In this document: positions 58,847 to 64,000 of the stretch, piece by piece
Layout: the number at the start of each line of letters is the position of its first letter
How positions within the stretch are numbered: position 1 is the stretch's first letter
Source of the DNA: Mycolicibacterium setense
GTDB taxonomy: Bacteria; Actinomycetota; Actinomycetes; Mycobacteriales; Mycobacteriaceae
Direction: 5' to 3'
NCBI RefSeq assembly: GCF_000805385.1
Contig: NZ_JTJW01000008.1
Coordinates: 372,001 to 436,000, forward strand
Length of the DNA stretch: 64,000 nucleotides
Translations under genes and position numbers: made by a program
Notes under the pieces: generated by a model
Told to the model about the DNA's origin: nothing
Databases searched by the model: none
Seen by the model: only the letters and a program-made list of their open reading frames with translations

Positions 58847-60140
58847 CGGTTTCTCGGCTCTCCTGTTTCTCGGATTCAGCAGGGCTGACCAGAACTGTGC
58901 CGATCCGCACCCGTCCACGGTGGTCCGACCCGCCCTCGGCGCGCAGCCTCAGGCCGTCCCACATCACCTCGGCGCCGGGCAACGGCACCCGGCCCAATTC
59001 GAATGCCACCAGACCGCCGACGGTGTCAACGTCGAGATCCTCGTCGAACTCCATTTCGTAGAGTTCGCAGAGATCTTCGATGGGCAGCCGTGCCGACACG
59101 CGGTACTCCCGATCACCGAGATCTTCGACCGGGGCCACCTCATCGGTGTCGTACTCGTCGGCGATCTCGCCGACGATCTCCTCAAGAACGTCCTCGATGG
59201 TGACCAGGCCGGCGATCGCACCGTATTCGTCGACGAGCAGTGCCATGTGGTTGCGGTCGCGCTGCATCTCGTTGAGCAGTTCATCGAGCGGCTTGGAGTC
59301 GGGCACGAACACGGCCGGACGCATCACCTGCGCCACGTTGGTGTCGCGGCCACCGTTGGTCGAGTAATAGGTCTGCTGGACAAGATCTTTCAGGTAGACC
59401 ACGCCGACGACGTCATCGACGTTCTCGCCGATCACCGGGATGCGGGAATGCCCGCTGCGCACCGCAAGTGATGTCGCTTGACCTGCTGACTTGTCACTTT
59501 CGATCCACACCATCTCGGTGCGCGGCACCATGACTTCACGGGCCGGGGTGTCGCCGAGCTCGAAAACGGACTGGATCATCCGGCGTTCCTCGTCAGCCAC
59601 CACACCGCGCTGCTGGGCCAGGTCGACGACCTCACGCAGCTCGATCTCGGAGGAGAAGGGACCGTTGCGGAAGCCGCGTCCTGGAGTCAGTGCGTTACCG
59701 ATCAGCACCAGTAGCCGGCTGATCGGCGTGAGCAGCACTGAAATGGCTTGCAGCGGCAGTGCGCAGATCAGCGCGATGGAGTAGGCGTTCTGCCTGCCGA
59801 CCGTGCGCGGGCCGACGCCGATGGCCACGAAGCTCGTCACCACCATGATCGCGGCCGAGGCCACCAGGCCCCAGCTGACACCGAGATGCCCGTCCAAGAA
59901 CGACACGAGCAACACGGTGGCGCTGATCTCGCACGTGATGCGCAGCAGCACAACAAGATTGATGTAGCGCGGGCGTTCTTCGACTACCCGGCCCAGCCGG
60001 GCGGCGCCCGGGCGCTCGTCGCGGACGAGTTCCTCGATCCGTGCGATCGAGACGGTGGACAGCGCGGCGTCAATGGCTGCGAACAGACCACCGAACCCGA
60101 CCAGCACCACGGCGCCGAGCAGCGGGAGCAAGCCGGTCAC
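58839..60140 (-). CDS. CNNM/CorC-type transporter (DUF21-CBS-CorC_HlyC)
   Basis: 433 residues. N-terminal DUF21 membrane domain (three to four helices, about 1-160), two CBS domains (DTPAREVMVPRTEMVW ... SGHSRIPVIGENVDDVVGVVYLKDL, then VLEEIVGEIADEYD) and a C-terminal CorC_HlyC domain. Often misnamed hemolysin; family members export Mg2+ or Co2+. Its start overlaps ybeY by 4 nt, and the operon order matches mycobacteria generally. Confidence 0.88.
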   Translation of the reverse strand: MTGLLPLLGAVVLVGFGGLFAAIDAALSTVSIARIEELVRDERPGAARLGRVVEERPRYINLVVLLRITCEISATVLLVSFLDGHLGVSWGLVASAAIMVVTSFVAIGVGPRTVGRQNAYSIALICALPLQAISVLLTPISRLLVLIGNALTPGRGFRNGPFSSEIELREVVDLAQQRGVVADEERRMIQSVFELGDTPAREVMVPRTEMVWIESDKSAGQATSLAVRSGHSRIPVIGENVDDVVGVVYLKDLVQQTYYSTNGGRDTNVAQVMRPAVFVPDSKPLDELLNEMQRDRNHMALLVDEYGAIAGLVTIEDVLEEIVGEIADEYDTDEVAPVEDLGDREYRVSARLPIEDLCELYEMEFDEDLDVDTVGGLVAFELGRVPLPGAEVMWDGLRLRAEGGSDHRGRVRIGTVLVSPAESEKQESRETDD

Positions 60141-60673
60141 GGTTGATCGAAGTATCGGGACTTGTCCAGCAGCCGCTGATCCTTCTCGCTCTGCCGGTCG
60201 GCGTGATACGACTCGACCTGATCAGCCACCCATTCCTCGAGGAGTTGACGCTGCAGGGCGAACATCTCTTTTTCCTCGTCCGGCTCGGCGTGGTCGTAGC
60301 CGAGCAGATGCAGCACGCCGTGCACGGTCAGCAGGGCCAGCTCCTGACCGAGCGAGTGGCCGGCCTTGGCCGCCTGCTGTTCGGCGAACTCGGGGCACAA
60401 GACGATGTCGCCGAGCATGGACGGGCCCGGCTCAGGTGAGTCCGGCCGTCCCCCGGGTTCCAGTTCGTCCATCGGGAAACTCATCACGTCAGTGGGCCCG
60501 GGCAGGTCCATCCACCGCATGTGCAGATCGGCCATGGCGGCGCTGTCGACCAGCACCATCGACAGTTCAGCTGCCGGGTTCACGTCCATCTTGGCGATGA
60601 CGAAACGCGCGACGCTGATCAGCTCATCCTCGGAGACATCGATGCCCGACTCGTTGGATACCTCGACGCTCAT
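60137..60673 (-). CDS. ybeY: Endoribonuclease YbeY
   Basis: 178 residues with the zinc motif HGVLHLLGYDH (H-x3-H-x5-H) near the middle. YbeY processes 16S rRNA 3' ends and takes part in ribosome quality control. ATG 60673 has GAGGGAAC upstream; the frame remains open to 60856. phoH lies 61 bp upstream on the same strand. Confidence 0.93.
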   Translation of the reverse strand: MSVEVSNESGIDVSEDELISVARFVIAKMDVNPAAELSMVLVDSAAMADLHMRWMDLPGPTDVMSFPMDELEPGGRPDSPEPGPSMLGDIVLCPEFAEQQAAKAGHSLGQELALLTVHGVLHLLGYDHAEPDEEKEMFALQRQLLEEWVADQVESYHADRQSEKDQRLLDKSRYFDQP

Positions 60674-60734
60674 GCGGTTCCCTCGCAGGCTCGGGTCCCG
60701 CATGCCATCCGTTGATTCACTCCGCAAGCGTCGC

Positions 60735-62858
60735 TCATCGACGGGGCCGCCCGTTCGACGACCGGCGTTGGGAACGGTTGAGCAATGCCGGCTCCTCATG
60801 TCGGGCATAGGCGTCGACGATCTCGGACACCAGGCGGTGACGCACCACGTCGGCACTGGTGAGTTCCGCGAAGTGGATGTCGTCGATACCGTCGAGGATG
60901 TTCATCGCCGCCCGAAGGCCCGAGGTGTTCCCGCCGGGCAGGTCCACCTGCGTAATATCACCGGTGACAACGACTTTGGACCCGAACCCCAGACGGGTCA
61001 AGAACATCTTCATCTGCTCGGCAGTAGTGTTCTGCGCCTCGTCGAGGATGATGAATGCGTCATTGAGAGTGTTGTGCGTCAGGAGGAAATCCTCGGTGAC
61101 ATACAAGGAGTCCTCTGCGGCGACACTGATGCACACGGCCTCCGTGGTGCCCACGGGTTCGATGCGGTCCACGTATCGCATCGGACGGCCCCCACCTGTC
61201 GCGGCGTACTTCTCCGCCTTGCGCGCGAGCCGGAATGGGATAACGCCCTCGGGCAACCGGATGTCGAGAATGTTCGCGTCGTACCGATGGTGGACCTCTC
61301 GGCCACGAGCTAGGCCCGGTTTTCGGCCGGCAGCGTCCCGCGTCCGCAGATAAATGACACCGCCCAACGACTCGACGAGGAAGATCACGTTGTCGCACAA
61401 CCGATCAGACACAGTCGTGTACTGGATCCGGCAGGTGCGGCCATCCTGGGTTACGGGCCCGCCATCGGAATCGAGAAGTCCCTGCAGCACCGCCAAACGC
61501 ACATCCGCCGAATTGAACAGATAGTCCTCGGGTACAAACTTCGCTTCGGATTTCTTGCCGGACAGGCCGAGTCGACGCATCACCCCGGTCACCGGATTCT
61601 CGATCGTGATGACCTCACCGGGTGGGGTGATCCGGTTCAACACATAATCGATGTCGGTCTTGCGTCGAACCTCGATACCCGGGATGAGACGTTCCAACGC
61701 CTCTGCCAGCTCCGGATCCTTCGTCGTGAAACTCGGAGTCGCACGCGAGGAGAAGCATCCGTCGCCCAACAGCAACCCGAGTGCATACGGGTCCATCGGC
61801 ACTGATCGAGGCTCGAATGCCACCGGCGCACTCAGTAGCGGTAGCTCATAGCGGTGAGCATGAGCAGCACGGAGGTTCCCGATCATCTCCTTGGTCTCGA
61901 GTATCCGAGGCGGCTTGTTCCGCCGCCGATCGGAAGCCGTGTACACGGCCCAAAGATGGTCACCGGAGGCGAGCGTCGATGCGCCCTCTTGCGTGAAGAC
62001 GCGGTAGATCTCCTTGAAGCCCTGCGGGTATACACCCGTCACCTCAGTCGGTGCCCCATCCGAGCCGATCACGAAATCGCCGACCTCGAGCTCACCAATC
62101 GGTCGGAAACCGGTAGGTGTCAGCACGTTGGTGAACAATGGTTGGGCCCGACCACGCATGTATGCCAGCGGCGCGACCTCGATTACCCCGGCACTCATCA
62201 GCTTTGGAATGAGCTCGGGGTCCATCATGTCGTGCAGGGCGTCATAGAGCGGGCGAAGGTAGGGATCGATCTTCTCGCTCAACGTGCCGGGCAGGAAGCC
62301 GAGGCGTTCACCGGCCTCCACCGCGGGGCGGGTCAGGATGATCCGGCTGACCTGCTTGGTCTGCAGCGCACTGACCGCCTTGGCCATCGCCAAGTACGTC
62401 TTACCGGTACCGGCCGGACCGATGCCGAAGACGACGGTGTGCGCATCGATGGCGTCGACATAGCGCTTCTGGTTGAGCGTCTTGGGCCGGATAGTTTTGC
62501 CGCGGCGGCTCAAGATGTCGAGCGTCAGTACCTCGGCCGGGGACTCGTCCTCGGTGCCGGTCAGGATGGCGACGCTGTGGCGGACCGCCTCAGGAGTCAC
62601 CGCCTGGCCGCTGGAGGCGACGGCGATCAGCTCGGCGACCACGCGTTCGGCCAGCGCGACATCGGCGGGCTCGCCGGTGAAGGTGACCTCGTTGCCGCGG
62701 GCGTGAATGTCGGCGGTCAGAAGTCTTTCGAGTGCCCGCAGATTTTCATCGGCGGAGCCAAGCAGGCCCACGATGATGTCGGGCGGAACGGTGATGCTGC
62801 TGCGGACAGATTCCGATGCGGTGGCCGACGAGTCAGCGGTCGTGTCGCGGGGCGTCAC
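60735..62858 (-). CDS. phoH: PhoH-family ATPase interrupted by an intein
   Basis: 707 codons encode a PhoH1-type P-loop ATPase (348 residues after splicing; usual length about 350) plus a 359-residue intein. Extein motifs: Walker A GPAGTGKT at 147-154, Walker B FIILDEAQN at 602-610. The intein sits between R237 (YMRGR) and T597 (TLNDAFIIL), just before Walker B, so the ATPase must splice to be active. PhoH1 has an N-terminal RNA-binding domain (residues 20-100), consistent with an RNA-remodelling role beside ybeY. Confidence 0.95.
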   Translation of the reverse strand: MTPRDTTADSSATASESVRSSITVPPDIIVGLLGSADENLRALERLLTADIHARGNEVTFTGEPADVALAERVVAELIAVASSGQAVTPEAVRHSVAILTGTEDESPAEVLTLDILSRRGKTIRPKTLNQKRYVDAIDAHTVVFGIGPAGTGKTYLAMAKAVSALQTKQVSRIILTRPAVEAGERLGFLPGTLSEKIDPYLRPLYDALHDMMDPELIPKLMSAGVIEVAPLAYMRGRAQPLFTNVLTPTGFRPIGELEVGDFVIGSDGAPTEVTGVYPQGFKEIYRVFTQEGASTLASGDHLWAVYTASDRRRNKPPRILETKEMIGNLRAAHAHRYELPLLSAPVAFEPRSVPMDPYALGLLLGDGCFSSRATPSFTTKDPELAEALERLIPGIEVRRKTDIDYVLNRITPPGEVITIENPVTGVMRRLGLSGKKSEAKFVPEDYLFNSADVRLAVLQGLLDSDGGPVTQDGRTCRIQYTTVSDRLCDNVIFLVESLGGVIYLRTRDAAGRKPGLARGREVHHRYDANILDIRLPEGVIPFRLARKAEKYAATGGGRPMRYVDRIEPVGTTEAVCISVAAEDSLYVTEDFLLTHNTLNDAFIILDEAQNTTAEQMKMFLTRLGFGSKVVVTGDITQVDLPGGNTSGLRAAMNILDGIDDIHFAELTSADVVRHRLVSEIVDAYARHEEPALLNRSQRRSSNGRPRR
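61071..62147 (-). mobile_element. Class 3-type intein with LAGLIDADG endonuclease in phoH
   Basis: 359 residues, PhoH 238-596. Block A begins A238-Q-P instead of Cys/Ser; block B ends SGDHLW, placing Trp303 two residues after His301; block F has VCISV with Cys576; the C-terminus is THN and the +1 extein residue is Thr597. Together these are the W-C-T signature of class 3 inteins, in which the block-F Cys forms the first branched intermediate. Between blocks lie ALGLLLGDG (about 359) and LQGLLDSDG (about 458), both dodecapeptides of a LAGLIDADG homing endonuclease, with acidic residues kept, so it may be active. Extent is read from the extein match. Confidence 0.93.
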
Positions 62859-63031
62859 GTGGAGTTTTTGCCTGCTTTCCGTGTTTTCATGACGGCTGGC
62901 TGCCGTCGTACTGGTGCCAGTTTACCGCTGGTCAACGACACGCCCCAATGGTTAAGCGGGCCGAGGGCCATCCATTCCGTTCAACGACGAAAACACCCGT
63001 CGACCTGCCGGTTCCGGGACTCGGCCCCAGG

Positions 63032-63805
63032 TCAGCCCGCGAACGCCTGCAACTTGGCCTCCAGCGCGTCCATGTCCGGATCCGCGTAGATCTTGCGGGT
63101 TTTCTTGTTGTAGGTGGCCATGATGGGACAGCGGTCGCCAGAGCTGCCGACGGTGTCGCGTCGGATCACCTCGCCCGTCTTGGCCTGGCGGTACGTGATC
63201 TCGTAGTCGACGGAGTAGAAGTCGACGGTGATGTGCGCGCCGGCCTCGTCGTCCTCGCACGTCGCGGTTTTCACCTCGGTCCCGTCCTTCCGGTCGAGGC
63301 AGGCAACGACGTTGATCTCGGTGAACTCCTCCGAACCGGAGGTCCAATTGCTCACCGGGGCCGACGACCAGGTGGGTCCCGCGAAGCCGAAGTTGTAGTA
63401 ATAGGCAGCGATCTTGTATGGCGGGCCGTAGGCAGCGGCGTTGGTCACCGCGCCGTTCTCACATACCTTCGAGAAATCGCTCACGGAATCGGCGGTGATT
63501 TCCTGCGTCTCGCCGGCCACCTTGAAAAACCCGTAGCCCATCAATCCGATTATCGAAATGCCGAAAACCGCCACGACGGCGACGATCGCGATGCCGAGCC
63601 GCGATTTCTTCGGCCGTATCGGCGGACCGGCCGGAGACCACTGGGGAGGCTGCGCACCGTAAGGCGGCTGCCCATACGGCGGTGGAGGCCCAGCGGGCGC
63701 CCCTGGCCACTGTTGCGGTTGCGGCGGTGGCCAATGCGGCGGCTGCTGCCCGTAAGGAGGCTGGCCGTACGGCGGTGGCGGCGGGCCTTGCGGCGGAACA
63801 CTCAC
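63032..63805 (-). CDS. Pro-rich single-pass membrane protein with extracytoplasmic domain
   Basis: 257 residues: a Pro/Gly/Gln/Tyr-rich cytoplasmic N-terminus (about 1-70), one transmembrane helix (GIAIVAVVAVFGISIIGLMGYGFF) and an exported C-terminal domain of about 160 residues with cysteines that could form disulfides. GTG 63805 follows TACGCT on this strand by 6 nt, so it is leaderless; an ATG at 63829 is in frame upstream. Similar Pro-rich membrane proteins are common in mycobacteria. Function unknown. Confidence 0.7.
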   Translation of the reverse strand: MSVPPQGPPPPPYGQPPYGQQPPHWPPPQPQQWPGAPAGPPPPYGQPPYGAQPPQWSPAGPPIRPKKSRLGIAIVAVVAVFGISIIGLMGYGFFKVAGETQEITADSVSDFSKVCENGAVTNAAAYGPPYKIAAYYYNFGFAGPTWSSAPVSNWTSGSEEFTEINVVACLDRKDGTEVKTATCEDDEAGAHITVDFYSVDYEITYRQAKTGEVIRRDTVGSSGDRCPIMATYNKKTRKIYADPDMDALEAKLQAFAG

Positions 63806-63843
63806 GAATGGAGCGTAATGCCTGGCCAAGCCCTCAGCTGGCG

Positions 63844-64000
63844 CTAAATCTGCCAGCGCGCGGTCAACGCACCTATGGCCCCGAGCGCGACGGCCGCGGC
63901 AGTTGATGTCCGCAGCACAGTCGGGCCCAGCCGGACGGCCTTGGCGCCGGACTCGGTCAACGCAGCGATCTCCTCATCGGCGATGCCGCCTTCCGGCCCG
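63844..64000 (-). CDS. rsmE: RsmE, 16S rRNA m3U1498 methyltransferase (partial, 3' end)
   Basis: Only the last 51 residues are in the window; the gene continues beyond position 64000. The SPOUT-fold signature GPEGG and LGPTVLRTSTAA, which form the SAM-binding knot, are visible, ending ALTARWQI. The enzyme methylates U1498 of 16S rRNA. Matches the gene order after phoH in mycobacteria, allowing for the inserted membrane-protein gene. Confidence 0.9.
   Translation of the reverse strand, partial: GPEGGIADEEIAALTESGAKAVRLGPTVLRTSTAAAVALGAIGALTARWQI

Noticed and set aside
61854..63089. 411-residue open frame on the plus strand opposite phoH
   Set aside because: Antisense shadow of phoH and its intein; no recognisable domain, no ribosome-binding site.

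Overview
The window comes from a high-GC actinobacterium, almost certainly a rapidly growing Mycobacterium (Mycolicibacterium). From memory of the M. tuberculosis map, the conserved genes follow the order tldE/tldD, uspABC, an ECF transporter, lppP, dnaG, dgt, a TPM-domain gene, glyS, smtB-zur, uppS, recO, amiA2, era, a CorC-type transporter, ybeY, phoH, rsmE (roughly Rv2314c to Rv2372c). Cutinase, LppP/LprE lipoproteins, a TIGR03086 (mycothiol-type) protein and very frequent leaderless starts (TANNNT box, 6-7 nt, then ATG/GTG) fit the same assignment. The window is densely coded on both strands; no gene-free stretch exceeds 300 bp. I see no insertion sequence, prophage or CRISPR array.

Layout. 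0-1.5 kb: an AbiE-type (type IV) toxin-antitoxin operon with a good candidate autoregulatory operator. 1.5-3.1 kb: tRNA-CAT, a small membrane protein and threonine aldolase. 3.2-9.2 kb: a double-domain AsnC/Lrp regulator divergent from ureohydrolase, ThDP-enzyme and Na+/solute symporter genes, which look like a guanidino-compound utilisation operon. 9.2-24 kb: tldE-tldD, sulfatase, epimerase, cutinase, the UspABC sugar importer and an ECF transporter with S-like and twin ATPase domains fused. 24-32 kb: MarR/MFS efflux pair, DUF1275 protein, phytase-like lipoprotein, VIT-family metal transporter, acyl-CoA oxidase-like protein, LppP, tRNA-Asn. 32-38.3 kb: dnaG, dgt, TPM protein.

38.4-50.6 kb is an accessory block lying between the TPM gene and glyS. 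It holds three alpha/beta hydrolases, a short-chain dehydrogenase, two zinc alcohol dehydrogenases, a flavin disulfide reductase, several small proteins, an HxlR regulator and a large LuxR-type (LAL) ATPase regulator. The 9-mer ACGGATACC occurs upstream of four transcription units here, always in the same orientation, and I found it nowhere else in the window. This points to one regulon, which I consider the most interesting unexplained signal.

50.7-64 kb is the conserved housekeeping run from glyS to rsmE. phoH is interrupted by a 359-residue intein with the W/C/T hallmarks of the class 3 splicing mechanism and both LAGLIDADG motifs. The smtB-zur promoter carries a candidate SmtB operator in its spacer and a Zur-like palindrome over the smtB start codon. 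Between amiA2 and era there is a degenerate second copy of the era 3' end. Several transcription units end in long hairpins without a T-tract that begin 5-7 nt past the stop codon.
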